Source of the DNA: Candidatus Brachybacter algidus | GTDB taxonomy: Bacteria > Bacteroidota > Bacteroidia > Chitinophagales > Saprospiraceae | Assembly: GCA_016711705.1 (NCBI GenBank) | Contig: JADJSK010000001.1 | Coordinates: 1 to 64,000 of the forward strand | DNA: 64,000 nucleotides | Direction: 5' to 3' | Shown: positions 17,389-26,529 of the stretch, in pieces | How positions within the stretch are numbered: position 1 is the stretch's first letter | Layout of the letters: each line of letters opens with the position of its first letter | The notes under the pieces: model-generated | The model's input: only the letters and a program-made list of their open reading frames with translations | Told to the model about the DNA's origin: nothing | Database searches by the model: none | Position numbers and translations under genes: made by a program

Positions 17389-19068
17389 ATGGCAGAAACG
17401 TCCTACGAAAAATACCTTTCAAATACGAAATTACTCGTTGGTTTCTTTGTACTTGCTTCGTTATTAATATATGCTCCTGCCTATCATGCGGGTTATTCGA
17501 GCGATTACTTCGGATATCTGGATGCCTATAAGAAAAATGAGTGGATGGATATTTTACTCACTTTTCACTACGGTTCCTTATTATATGTACTGCATTATGT
17601 AACCTATTTCATTGTTCATTATTTCGGTCCGGAAAATATTTTCTTCTTTCTGATCGCTTCCATATTTCATGGATTTAACAGCTATCTGACTGGGGTTTTC
17701 GCCCGAAAATTGTTTAATATTATGAATTTGGAGGTAGGAATGATAGCTATTGGGGCATCGCTCTTGTACCTTGTCAATCCCTATTTGTCTGAAGGCCTGA
17801 CATGGAAGGCTTGTCTGCATTATCCGATGGTGGTGACCTTTATTTTGTGTGCATTAATAAAATATTGCGATTTTCTCATTGAAGGACGCGCATCGCTTCG
17901 ATGGCAGGCAATACTCTTTTTTATCATCAGTTGCTTCACTTTAGAATTTGGAATGTTTGTCCCTGGTATTTTTGCTTTATTGCTTTTTTTAAAAGCATAC
18001 ATGGAAAAGTCATGGACATTGGTCAAAAAAGAAGCTTTATGGACCTGGATACCAAGTGGAGCTTTTTTAGGATTCTATTTATTGATGAACAAATTGATTC
18101 TTGGCGTTTTTATAGGCCATTATAAAGCTGCAAGTCACCTTGCATTTGGATTTCACAGTTTGACCTATGTGGTAAAAGCATTTATTAAAACTTTATTATT
18201 TGCAAGACATTGGCCACATACTATAAAGATGTCTTTTTATGAAGTTTTTCTGAATAAACCTGTTAATACACTAGCTTGCTTATTCCTTATCATTGGTATT
18301 GTTTTCATTCTTTTAAATAAAAATCGTTCAAAGCTCATAGTTGGTTTTTTTCTATTATGTGGCTTTGCTTTGTTCTTTGCACCCGTTTGCAATTCTTATT
18401 TTGTAATGTTATCCTGGTTTGAAGTTGACAGATATGTATTCATTTCACTTACATTTTTTGTCATCCTCTACATGTTGCTTATTTCAGTTTTTCCTAAATG
18501 GATACAGATATCCCTATTTGGTATCTTCTTTTGTATATCTTCCTATTTTCTGACAATGCAAATAAAAATGCTTGGTGATTCTGCTGTTTCATCAACCAGA
18601 ATTATGGATAGCGGTTCAGAATTATATAAATCTTCGAAAAATTTTATCTTACTTAACGTACCTGACAGCTATAACGGCTTTTGGATGTACACTAATTTCT
18701 CAGATGATGTTCCTGCTTTGACTGAGGGTTTGAGTCTGCTGAGAGATAGCGAAATGGATATCAGGAAGAATAAGCGCTTACTTGCATTTGTTATGCTCAA
18801 TGCTAATGATTCATTCAATATAGAAAGGATAGAAACAAATAAATGGAAGATGTCCATGGGCCAATGGGGAAGTTGGTGGATCAAAAATGGCGTCGGCACT
18901 ACAGGTTTTGAAAATGATTCGATGAAAGTCGAAATTGACAATATCCAAGCGGTAATCACCCTAAAAAAAGATATGAAAAATCTCGATTTTTGGTTAATGA
19001 ATAAATCAATTCTTACAAAAGTAAATGGAATGAAATACGAAGAGCCATCTCTTCCTAAGATGGAATAG
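17389..19068 (+). CDS. Multi-pass membrane protein, possible GT-C glycosyltransferase
   Basis: 559 residues with about ten hydrophobic segments between residues 15 and 395, and a soluble C-terminal domain of about 165 residues. The first outer loop carries YSSDYFGYLD, an Asp placed as in GT-C lipid-linked sugar transferases (ArnT/PMT-like), and the segment ENIFFFLIASIFHGFNSYLT resembles the second helix region of that fold. I do not recognise a named family, so glycosyltransferase is only a guess from topology. The C-terminal tail (after residue 405) is probably periplasmic. The gene is convergent with the WD40 gene, with 8 bases between the stops. Confidence 0.7.
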   Translation: MAETSYEKYLSNTKLLVGFFVLASLLIYAPAYHAGYSSDYFGYLDAYKKNEWMDILLTFHYGSLLYVLHYVTYFIVHYFGPENIFFFLIASIFHGFNSYLTGVFARKLFNIMNLEVGMIAIGASLLYLVNPYLSEGLTWKACLHYPMVVTFILCALIKYCDFLIEGRASLRWQAILFFIISCFTLEFGMFVPGIFALLLFLKAYMEKSWTLVKKEALWTWIPSGAFLGFYLLMNKLILGVFIGHYKAASHLAFGFHSLTYVVKAFIKTLLFARHWPHTIKMSFYEVFLNKPVNTLACLFLIIGIVFILLNKNRSKLIVGFFLLCGFALFFAPVCNSYFVMLSWFEVDRYVFISLTFFVILYMLLISVFPKWIQISLFGIFFCISSYFLTMQIKMLGDSAVSSTRIMDSGSELYKSSKNFILLNVPDSYNGFWMYTNFSDDVPALTEGLSLLRDSEMDIRKNKRLLAFVMLNANDSFNIERIETNKWKMSMGQWGSWWIKNGVGTTGFENDSMKVEIDNIQAVITLKKDMKNLDFWLMNKSILTKVNGMKYEEPSLPKME

Positions 19069-19076
19069 AGGCAATA

Positions 19077-19919
19077 CTAATCAATTTGCCATGTTTTTAT
19101 TTTCTTATCATCACTACAAGAAATTAACAATTTCGCATGGTCATTCCATAATAGTTTATTGACAGATCTTAAATGACCAGAATGGAGGTATAGGTCTATT
19201 ACTTTCAATAATTCCAATGTTGCTGCCTGCCACAGACGGATGCTTCCATCTCTGCAGGCCGAAGCAATGATGTCTGAATCACCAAGCATACAGATTGAAT
19301 TGATTGTACTATTGTGTGCTTGAATTTCATCAATTTTTTCCAGTTTTTTATTCCAGGCGATGATCTTGCCATCTTTTCCTGATGAATAGATAAAATCTTC
19401 AAATCCCAAGAGAGAAAAGACAGATCCGCTATGACTGCTATTAGATACAATTGGTTCGTTTAGTCTTAATGGGTCTATTTTATAAATTTTACCCTCAGTA
19501 ACTCCTGCATACATATATTCATTAATGTTGCACAGGGCCCTGCACCTGCTATGAGAGATTTGCAGGCCTCTAAAAGGTTGGTATGTTTTTTCATTGATTT
19601 GACTTACAGCACCGTCATCGCCAACCATGAAGCAACCTGTATCATTTTTTATAAAATCAAAGATTCCGCCTTTCATTACCTTGTTTCTATATAATAAACT
19701 GTGGTCCTTAGTATCTATCACTGTTAGATGTCCGTCTAGCGAACCGACAAGTAATCTATTATATTGCTCATCCAGATATAAACACATTACCTGACCCATC
19801 GAACGAGCTATCATGATGCCCTCATCTACGATGGCATTTGGCCAATAAATTATATTACCATCACCTCCGGAGGAATAAAACCCTATTCCTGTGAGATCAT
19901 TGCACAAAGCAAAAAGCAT
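19077..19919 (-). CDS. WD40-repeat protein
   Basis: 280 residues made of about seven blades of 40 residues. Blade ends are recognisable as SGGDGNIIYWP, VGSLDGHLTVID, GDDGAVSQINE, SSGKDGKIIAWN, SACRDGSIRLWQ and SCSDDKKIKTWQ, with GH-type turns before several of them. It has no signal peptide and no fused domain, so it should be a cytoplasmic beta-propeller acting in protein-protein contacts. The partner is unknown. The start is uncertain: the first blade begins directly at the called ATG, and the frame is open a few codons further upstream without an ATG. Confidence 0.85.
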   Translation of the reverse strand: MLFALCNDLTGIGFYSSGGDGNIIYWPNAIVDEGIMIARSMGQVMCLYLDEQYNRLLVGSLDGHLTVIDTKDHSLLYRNKVMKGGIFDFIKNDTGCFMVGDDGAVSQINEKTYQPFRGLQISHSRCRALCNINEYMYAGVTEGKIYKIDPLRLNEPIVSNSSHSGSVFSLLGFEDFIYSSGKDGKIIAWNKKLEKIDEIQAHNSTINSICMLGDSDIIASACRDGSIRLWQAATLELLKVIDLYLHSGHLRSVNKLLWNDHAKLLISCSDDKKIKTWQID

Positions 19920-20078
19920 GGATTGGCTACCTGCTCTTGTATTTTGATAAGTGATATTAAGAATTTCCTTCAGGATCAGTTTTTTAGTGTTATAAATATG
20001 GAATAGGATTTGATAGACTTTTATTAAATGTTTAAGGTGGGATTAAGTTTTGCAATAAATTTAAACTGTAATATATGT

Positions 20079-20086
20079 ACTTTTGA
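20079..20086 (+). promoter_or_regulatory. -7 box TACTTTTG before the phosphopantetheinyl transferase gene
   Basis: It is an exact TAnnTTTG match. A TTTG lies 26 bases upstream, longer than the usual 19-21. The position decides against the TTG start at 20083. Confidence 0.45.
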
Positions 20087-20130
20087 CGTTGATGATGCCT
20101 TTTGGTCAGTTTAATGACTCATTTCAGTTT

Positions 20131-20811
20131 ATGCCAAATATTTTAATACCATCGTTAACTAATGATCTTAATCTCTACCTTTGGGAGATAAATGAACCAC
20201 TTGAATGGTTTGAGCCGCAGGTGAAATTAACTTCTGATGAAGATCTAGAATATTCCTCAATATTGGGTAAGCGTAAATTCGAATACATTGTACAGCGGTT
20301 TTTACTGCAAAAATATCTATCAGGCGCAAACCCATTGATGAAAAAAACATCAAATGGGAAGCCCTTTCTTATAAATCATAATGAGAAAATTTCTATTTCT
20401 CATTCAAAAAATATGCTTTTATTGAGCACTGCATCGTTAGATCATGGAGTCGATCTGGAGTGGATTGATAAGCGGATTCTAAGATTAACATCAAAATTTT
20501 GCAGCATTGAAGAGATGAAAGTTCCTGAGGGTATTGATCCGGTAATATGGTTTACACTGATTTGGTCGAGCAAGGAATCTCTTTACAAAGTGGATGGGTT
20601 GGGCCAACTGGAATTTAGAACACAAATTGCTGTAACCTTTACTGCTGAATCCTTTAAGCAAGGGTGGGGAAGGGGTATCGTCGAACGTGGAGATACTATA
20701 TTATTTTTTAAAATAAATTTTTCTATCATTAATGGATTTGTCGTAAGTTGGGCATATCCAGCTATTATAGTAAAAGATCGAAATGCCTATATTGAAACAG
20801 ATTTTAACTAA
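20131..20811 (+). CDS. 4'-phosphopantetheinyl transferase superfamily protein (Sfp/HetI type)
   Basis: It transfers the phosphopantetheine arm of CoA to acyl or peptidyl carrier proteins. Motifs: KRKFEYIVQRFLLQ (CoA-binding Arg region), KPFLINHNEKISISHS (substrate and His site), GVDLEWID (metal-binding Asp and Glu) and WSSKESLYK (catalytic Glu and Lys). The frame is open from a TTG at 20083, but a good -7 box TACTTTTG lies at 20079-20086. The transcript then starts near 20092 and the ATG at 20131 (MPNILIPSL), where family homology begins, is preferred, giving 226 residues. The next gene follows after 23 bases in the same direction. Confidence 0.85.
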   Translation: MPNILIPSLTNDLNLYLWEINEPLEWFEPQVKLTSDEDLEYSSILGKRKFEYIVQRFLLQKYLSGANPLMKKTSNGKPFLINHNEKISISHSKNMLLLSTASLDHGVDLEWIDKRILRLTSKFCSIEEMKVPEGIDPVIWFTLIWSSKESLYKVDGLGQLEFRTQIAVTFTAESFKQGWGRGIVERGDTILFFKINFSIINGFVVSWAYPAIIVKDRNAYIETDFN

Positions 20812-20834
20812 ACCTTGAAAAATAAGTCTAGACA

Positions 20835-21278
20835 ATGAAATTATATTTCTTCTGTTTACTATTATTGATATGCTCTTGTAAAAAAAATACCGGATCAATT
20901 TCCTACGTACATCAGCTACCTAAAGATTTTACTCAATTTTATGATAAATTTCACGATGATAGTTTATATCAAATGGAGCACATTATTTTTCCGCTGGAGG
21001 GTATGCCGGCCAGTGAGGGTAAGTTGACAGATCCTGACTTCAAATGGATGAAAGAAGATTGGCAAATTCATAAACCTTTTACAGATCCAAACGGTGACTA
21101 TACAAGAGAATTATTTGCAATGGATTCTTCCATCGTCATTGAAAAAATTAGACTAAAAAACAATGAATTTGGTATGGAGAGAAGATTTGCTAAAAGCAAT
21201 GATGAGTGGTACCTTATCTATTATGCTGCAATGAATCGATTGGTCAAAAATAATTCCATTGATTCAAATATGGAATAA
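20835..21278 (+). CDS. DUF4348-type lipoprotein
   Basis: 147 residues with a lipoprotein signal (LLICSC, Cys near residue 15). The body begins with DFTQFYDKFHDDSLYQMEHI and FPLEGMP, the pattern I associate with DUF4348 proteins, which are common, uncharacterised Bacteroidota lipoproteins. The C-terminal part has EWYLIYYAAMN. It probably sits in the periplasm attached to a membrane. It is co-directional with the phosphopantetheinyl transferase gene and 23 bases away, so they may share a transcript, although no functional link is evident. Confidence 0.75.
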   Translation: MKLYFFCLLLLICSCKKNTGSISYVHQLPKDFTQFYDKFHDDSLYQMEHIIFPLEGMPASEGKLTDPDFKWMKEDWQIHKPFTDPNGDYTRELFAMDSSIVIEKIRLKNNEFGMERRFAKSNDEWYLIYYAAMNRLVKNNSIDSNME

Positions 21279-21300
21279 GGTAATCATTTTATCTAAATTA

Positions 21301-21642
21301 CTATTCAGGAATAAGGATACCTGTTTTTTCACCAAAATACTTTGTAAACTGTCTCATATCATTCGCTAGGGCATCATTTTGTGTAGATTTATGATAAGTA
21401 TCGCACATCGCTCTGAAAGTCTGATAAAAAAATCTATCCATTTCCATTACTTGAAAATCTTTGGTCCACAGATCGATCTTTAAAGTATCTTTTGTCTCAC
21501 TGTCAAACATGGATAAAAAAAATGCTTTGACTTGCTTTTCTCCGGCTTCATCATTTCCAGAGGCTTCCCATGAAAGCGACTCTGGCATTTTGTCAGCATC
21601 TAATCCTACCTGTATTTTTATCTCATATTTATGTTCTTCCAT
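21301..21642 (-). CDS. gldC: Gliding motility protein GldC
   Basis: 113 residues from the ATG at 21642 (MEEHKYEIKIQVGLD); the frame is open a further 13 codons to 21681, but family homology starts here. Motifs typical of GldC are MPESLSWEASG, KAFFLSMFDSETKDTLKIDL, the strongly conserved LWTKDFQVMEMDRFF and MRQFTKYFGEKTGI. GldC is a small soluble protein found with GldB in gliding Bacteroidota; its molecular role is unclear. It is the last gene of the minus-strand series that starts near 27103 and directly follows the glycosyltransferase gene (54 bases). Confidence 0.85.
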   Translation of the reverse strand: MEEHKYEIKIQVGLDADKMPESLSWEASGNDEAGEKQVKAFFLSMFDSETKDTLKIDLWTKDFQVMEMDRFFYQTFRAMCDTYHKSTQNDALANDMRQFTKYFGEKTGILIPE

Positions 21643-21695
21643 AGCTTGTTTTTGCGCCTTTAATACATTCATAAATGCCAAAGGTAAATAAATAA

Positions 21696-22913
21696 CTAGG
21701 TTGTAATTAGTTCTTTTTTCATTCTGTAAAAGGATAAGAGTTCTTTACCTATCTCCAGATTGTCATAGTTTTTAGCTGCAAAGACCTGTGCTCTATGACT
21801 TATGTTTTGAGTTTGGATTGGATGTTCAAAGCAAAATTCTACAGCTTTTACAAATTCTTCAACCGTATCAGCCACAAGGACCTGATTCTTATGTTGTGCA
21901 TTGATTCCTTCAAGTCCAAGTGAAGTGGTGATCACAATCCGTCCCAGGAACATTCCTTCTAAGATCTTAACTCTCATGCCGCTTCCAGACAATAAAGGCA
22001 CGATAGTGATTGGATGATTATTGATAAATGCTTTGGCATCCGGCACTTCACCATAGAAAAATACATTTGGCTCTTTTCTTTCTATTAGAGAATCCGGCAT
22101 GTTTCTGCCGGCTACATGGAAAGTAAGTTCAGGATATTTTCTGATCAATTGAGGCCAAATATCTTTTAAAAACCATTCTAGTCCTTCAATATTTGGGATC
22201 CAATCTAAGGAGCCTATAAAACTCAAAGTCGGCGTACTGTATATATTTTTATCTACTGCAAGATAATCGGAAGTATCCAAACCTACTGGAACTATTTTGG
22301 CTGACTGAAGATATCCATAAGACCTGAAAGTCTTGAGATCTCTTTGAGTGATGGCAAGCAAAAGATCAATGTGTTGAATTTGTTTTAATTCAAAACGCTT
22401 CAATTTTTTTGTCAAATAAGACATATAATGTTTTTTGACAAAACTTACCTGATTTTCAGATAGTCTTTCCCAAATTTCAAATTCGACATTGTGTGAGCGC
22501 AATACAATAAGGGCTTTACTATGTTCCCGAATGGTATCTATGAATTGCGTAAGGTATAAGGTCTCAAGATGAATTACATCAAAGGTTTCCCTTTGAAGTA
22601 ATTCAATCAATTTTTCTTTAAACTGACGGGATCTGTAGCGACTTATATGATAAGAATCCCTACTGAAAAGATTCTGAAATGCCCCCTTAATATTAATTTC
22701 ATTGTTGACATCTACATAATGTATGTCTGCATAATGTGACAACTCTTTAGGTAAGACGACCGGTATATCGTAATAATGTTTGGAGGTATTCATCGTCAAA
22801 AGTGTGATCTCACAACCTAGTTCAGCCAATGACTTACTTAGGTAGTTTACAGCCAACGACTCTCCATCTATCATCGGATAGGGAAACTTTTTACAAAGTT
22901 GTAAAATCTTCAT
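21696..22913 (-). CDS. Glycosyltransferase family 4 protein
   Basis: 405 residues with a GT-B two-domain layout. The N-terminal domain has a donor-side start KILQLCKKFPYPMIDGESLA and the middle has FDVIHLETLYLTQFI and IVLRSHNVEFEIWERL. The C-terminal domain begins near residue 220 (TLSFIGSLDWIPNIEGLEWF) and carries the nucleotide-sugar binding region PLLSGSGMRVKILEGMFLGR with the E-x7-E-like signature. It resembles Bacteroidota GT4 enzymes with the D-W-x-P-N motif. It would add a sugar to a surface glycan or protein; the acceptor is unknown. No polysaccharide cluster surrounds it. Confidence 0.88.
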   Translation of the reverse strand: MKILQLCKKFPYPMIDGESLAVNYLSKSLAELGCEITLLTMNTSKHYYDIPVVLPKELSHYADIHYVDVNNEINIKGAFQNLFSRDSYHISRYRSRQFKEKLIELLQRETFDVIHLETLYLTQFIDTIREHSKALIVLRSHNVEFEIWERLSENQVSFVKKHYMSYLTKKLKRFELKQIQHIDLLLAITQRDLKTFRSYGYLQSAKIVPVGLDTSDYLAVDKNIYSTPTLSFIGSLDWIPNIEGLEWFLKDIWPQLIRKYPELTFHVAGRNMPDSLIERKEPNVFFYGEVPDAKAFINNHPITIVPLLSGSGMRVKILEGMFLGRIVITTSLGLEGINAQHKNQVLVADTVEEFVKAVEFCFEHPIQTQNISHRAQVFAAKNYDNLEIGKELLSFYRMKKELITT

Positions 22914-23012
22914 ATAACTATTTCAGGATGCAATTTAATTACAATATTTGTCACTTTCTTGGAACGAAAGAAATGTTATTTACATTGTTTGCCAAATAAT
23001 ATATTTAAATAT

Positions 23013-23636
23013 TTAATCTGTTTCAACACTTCCCTTACCCTCACGAATCACGATCGGTTCATCAGAAGTAAGATCTATGATCGTACTTTGCTCTAACAAA
23101 CCAGGTCCTCCATTTATAATGACGTCAACAAGGAGTGAATAGTCAGAAAAAATCTCCTCAGGATCCAAATAAAATTTATTTTCATCATCCTGATCAATTG
23201 CTTTTAACGAGCTGGACAATATTGGACGTCCTAATGCCTGGATCAAAGCTGTTGAAATTGGATGATCAGGAATCCTAAATCCAAACGTTTTATTTTTTAC
23301 ATGAAGAAGTTTTGGCAAGCTATTAGTAGCCGTCATAATAAAAGTGTATGGCCCGGGAGTATGATCTTTTATAAACCTGAAATTACTGTTTGATATCTGA
23401 TTGGCATATTCAGACGCCATAGATATGCTATCACACATAAACGTCAGTGGTGTTTTAGCAGGATCAGAATTTTTTATCTGGAACATTTTCTCTACCCCTT
23501 TTTTACTGTTTGGGTCGCATCCCATGGCGTAAACACTATCTGTAGGGTAGATAATTACTGCTCCGTCTTTCATTTTTTCGATCACGCTATTGATCATCCT
23601 TGTATCCGGGTTGTACGGATTTATTTCTATCATCAT
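23013..23636 (-). CDS. Threonylcarbamoyl-AMP synthase family protein (Sua5/YciO/YrdC)
   Basis: 207 residues, the size of the single-domain form. KDGAVIIYPTDSVYAMGCDP is the N-terminal signature, SDPAKTPLTFMCDS follows (KxR/KxKxxP substrate site), then GPYTFIMTAT and FGFRIPDHPISTALIQALGR. Family members make threonylcarbamoyl-AMP for the t6A37 base of ANN-decoding tRNAs. The YciO-like branch is less well understood, and the KNSDPAKTPLTFMCD variant makes YciO-type possible. A second ATG lies one codon downstream. It lies 14 bases after the chelatase reading frame. Confidence 0.85.
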   Translation of the reverse strand: MMIEINPYNPDTRMINSVIEKMKDGAVIIYPTDSVYAMGCDPNSKKGVEKMFQIKNSDPAKTPLTFMCDSISMASEYANQISNSNFRFIKDHTPGPYTFIMTATNSLPKLLHVKNKTFGFRIPDHPISTALIQALGRPILSSSLKAIDQDDENKFYLDPEEIFSDYSLLVDVIINGGPGLLEQSTIIDLTSDEPIVIREGKGSVETD

Positions 23637-23650
23637 ATTTTTATTTTTTA

Positions 23651-25132
23651 TTAAAAATCTAAAGAGGAATCATCGTCATTTAATATATCATCAAACATGT
23701 CAGCAAGAGCATCATTAAAGCTGATTTTGTCATCAAGCATTTCTCTCGATATAATGTTTAATTCGGCAAGACCATGCAGCACGATCTCCATAAGTAATAT
23801 AGATTCATTCTTATTTTTGATCTTTTCTACGACAAGATCATGCAATCCATCTATGGCGGATAGTTTTTCTAAAATTACATCATCCGTGTCGTTGTACCAA
23901 AATTCTACAGAATTTCCTTTGCTAAACCATTTTTTAACAGGTAGGTAAACATCGATTTCAGTTTTTTTCAAGTTCTTTTCCGGATCAGGGAATATTGCCA
24001 AAAATTATACTTTTAATGCAGATCCAAATAAGTTTAAAGCCACATTGTATGGCCCTTCCTGTTCACCTTCGTATACCAACTCTACCTTACCGGTAATAGA
24101 AGGGATCACACCAATGAAGTCAACAATTCGGATCAAGGTTGAATCATGTTTTGATTTCAAAAGCCTTCTATATGCTGAGCTGTATAAATTTTCAAGTCCG
24201 GAAATACTTAGTCTGGCAGAAACTCCACTGTGCTCATCCACATATTCACTTTCCCTGGCTACGAATGAAATTCTTTCAAGCAAATTATGAGCAAAAGAAG
24301 ATAGATAAACGCTTTCCTTTACGTCAGCGGGGATCCTTGCTTCTTGTAATGTTATCAATTTGGCTACACTTATCTGGTCAGGATAATGAGTCAGGATCTG
24401 ACTGTCTATTCTGTCTTTAAGTGGTGTAATTATGTTACCTCTATTTGTATAATCTTCAGGGTTGGCAGTAAAAACAAATTGAATATCAAGCGGCAAACGC
24501 AACTTATATCCTCTGATCTGTATATCACCTTCCTGAAGAATATTTAAAAGTGAGACTTGTATTCGGGCTTGCAGATCTGGCAATTCATTCAAAACAAATA
24601 TGCACCTATTAGATCTTGGAACCAACCCAAAATGAATAGATCTTTCGTCTGCATAACTCCACTTATTGTTTGCAGCTTTTATTGGATCAATATCTCCGAT
24701 CAGATCGGCGATGCTTACATCCGGTGTCGCAAGTTTTTCTAAAAAGCGATCGGAACGATGTAACCATTCAATGGGTAGATCATCACCTAATTCTTTTATA
24801 AGTTGTTTAGTTTGGTTAGTGAGAGGATGCAATGGGTCTTCATTCAATTCACTTCCTTTTACTATCGGAATATATTCATTGAGTAAATTGACAGTAAGTC
24901 TGGCGATCCTTGTTTTTGCCTGGCCTCTAAGTCCTAATAATAAAATATTGTGACCTGAAAGAATAGCTCTTTCCAAATCGGGAAGTACAGTGTCTTCAAA
25001 ACCATAAATGCCGTCAAATACCTTTTCGCCATTTTTGAGTTTGGTGATGAGGTTATTCCTAAGTTCCTGCTTTATTGTCGTATATGTATATCCGGAAGCT
25101 TTTAAAGCTCCTAGTGTAAGTATTTCCTTCAT
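23651..25132 (-). pseudogene. MoxR/magnesium-chelatase-type AAA+ ATPase split by an in-frame TAA
   Basis: The 494-codon frame would encode one Bacteroidota 'magnesium chelatase' ATPase. Residues 1-375 contain Walker A GLRGQAKTRIARL, Walker B CIFVLNELPDLQA, sensor-1 QFVFTANPEDYTNRG and the arginine-finger region. After GSALKV a TAA at 24005-24007 interrupts, and the same frame continues FLAIFPDPEKNLKKTEIDVY to a normal end at 23651. The tail (WFSKGN, LMEIVLHGLAELNIIS) is the usual C-terminus of this family. The stop removes about 117 residues while the ATPase core stays intact. A TTG right behind the stop could restart translation. No cobalamin or chlorophyll genes are nearby. Confidence 0.8.
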
Positions 25133-25900
25133 TTAATTAGTTGTGGTTGAGTCAATGGTATGACGGGTCAATGATAAGAATAAATCAAGTGCTTTTCTTT
25201 TATCCTTGTTAAGGACATAGCTTATGTTTTTGGTATAATACTCATCCAGATCAAAATGTTTTCGAGTATTGGCCATCAATTGTACCAACTGGTCAATTCT
25301 TGAGATGCCACGTGCTTGAGCGTCATTAAAATCTGAAATAAAAGTTGGGTTCAAATGACTCTTACTAACCCAGACTGCAAAGACAAAAGGCAAGTCATGC
25401 ATTTCTTTCCAAGCTCTTCCAAGATCATAAATGTAGGGTGATCTCAATTCCTGATCCAGTGCCTTATCGCCTATGATCAGACCTGCAGCTCTGCCGCTTA
25501 TTTTGCTTTCGAAGCCCTCCGGTCCGGGAAGATAGATTACGTCTTTTTTCCAATAATGCTTTAAAAGATATTGAGCTAAAAGGACTGAGGTTTTGGAATC
25601 AAAGTCGAGAAAAACTGTTTCAATTTCTTCCATCGGTACATCGCTATACAAACATACTGTCCTGACATCACCATCGGTGCCGATGCAATAATCTGAAACA
25701 ATATCGTAGTCCTCAAGTCCATGCAATGCACCCACAGGCATAAGTGCGATATCTACCTTATTGTGAATGAATTTTTCAGCACAAATAGAAGGAACATCAA
25801 GAGACAGATCGATATGATCATACACGGGATGATTAAAAATCCCATATAACATAGGTTTGGTATTAAGGTAGCTTACTGCAGAGACCTTTATCATAGTCAT
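25133..25900 (-). CDS. mqnA: Chorismate dehydratase MqnA (futalosine menaquinone pathway)
   Basis: 255 residues. The N-terminus VSAVSYLNTKPMLYGI, then VDIALMPVGALHGLEDYDIV, FDSKTSVLLAQYLLKHYW, RAAGLIIGDKAL and YDLGRAWKEMHDLPFVFAVW are typical of the MqnA/MqnD periplasmic-binding-like fold; the YLNTKP start and the S-x-T-S motif point to MqnA. It turns chorismate into 3-[(1-carboxyvinyl)oxy]benzoate, the first step of the futalosine route to menaquinone. It ends one base before the chelatase ATG. A second ATG (MIKVSAV) two codons in is the likely true start. Confidence 0.87.
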   Translation of the reverse strand: MTMIKVSAVSYLNTKPMLYGIFNHPVYDHIDLSLDVPSICAEKFIHNKVDIALMPVGALHGLEDYDIVSDYCIGTDGDVRTVCLYSDVPMEEIETVFLDFDSKTSVLLAQYLLKHYWKKDVIYLPGPEGFESKISGRAAGLIIGDKALDQELRSPYIYDLGRAWKEMHDLPFVFAVWVSKSHLNPTFISDFNDAQARGISRIDQLVQLMANTRKHFDLDEYYTKNISYVLNKDKRKALDLFLSLTRHTIDSTTTN

Positions 25901-25917
25901 TTATAGAATAAAGTATG

Positions 25918-26529
25918 TTATGGAATAAGATGTGTAATGTCATCTTTCACAGAGCATGTCCATTTGCCATTTTGAAATAAGAATCTATATAATCCGAGGT
26001 TTTTGTGGCTCACTTCTTCCATTCTGCTAAGTGGTTTTTCCAAAAGTAAACAGACCAATGCTCTAATTGTTCTTCCATGAGAGCAAATCAATATATTCTT
26101 TCTTTCTACTTGCTTTAACCAATCTATAGTAAAAAGGCATCTCTGTCCAAGTTCTTTGGCACTTTCACCTCCTTCAACCCTTTCGTCCAGATTACCATTT
26201 TGCCAACTAGATACTGCGTGATTATATCTAAGTAATACTTCCTCTGAAGTAGCTAAACCTTCATTGATACCCCAACTGATCTCTTTCAATGTAGTTAATT
26301 CTACGCCCTGTATTGGTTTCGTCAGAAAGTGTTTGATTGTTTGTTGAGAACGGATTAAATCTGAATATAAGACAAGGTCAAAATCCTCCTTTTTATAAAA
26401 CTCCCAGAATAATTTTGATTGATGTATTCCTTTTGAGTTCAGAGGCTCATTAATGCCTTGACCTTGAACTATGTTTTTTGCATTTAGTGCTGTCTCACCA
26501 TGCCTTATAAGCCAAATATTTTTATCCAA
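25918..26529 (-). CDS. Histidine phosphatase family protein (phosphoglycerate mutase-like)
   Basis: 203 residues. IWLIRHGETALNAKNIVQGQ carries the catalytic RHG, LYSDLIRSQQTIKHF the second Arg, EISWGINEGLA the Glu region, and NILICSHGRTIRALVCLLLE the second catalytic His. It fits small broad-range phosphatases such as CobC/GpmB-type enzymes. The substrate cannot be told from sequence. The start overlaps the stop of the upstream DUF4412 gene by 8 bases and the stop is 17 bases before mqnA, so it is part of one operon. Confidence 0.88.
   Translation of the reverse strand: MDKNIWLIRHGETALNAKNIVQGQGINEPLNSKGIHQSKLFWEFYKKEDFDLVLYSDLIRSQQTIKHFLTKPIQGVELTTLKEISWGINEGLATSEEVLLRYNHAVSSWQNGNLDERVEGGESAKELGQRCLFTIDWLKQVERKNILICSHGRTIRALVCLLLEKPLSRMEEVSHKNLGLYRFLFQNGKWTCSVKDDITHLIP

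Noticed and set aside
20083..20130. TTG start for the phosphopantetheinyl transferase
   Set aside because: A consensus -7 box covers that codon, and homology begins at the ATG at 20131.
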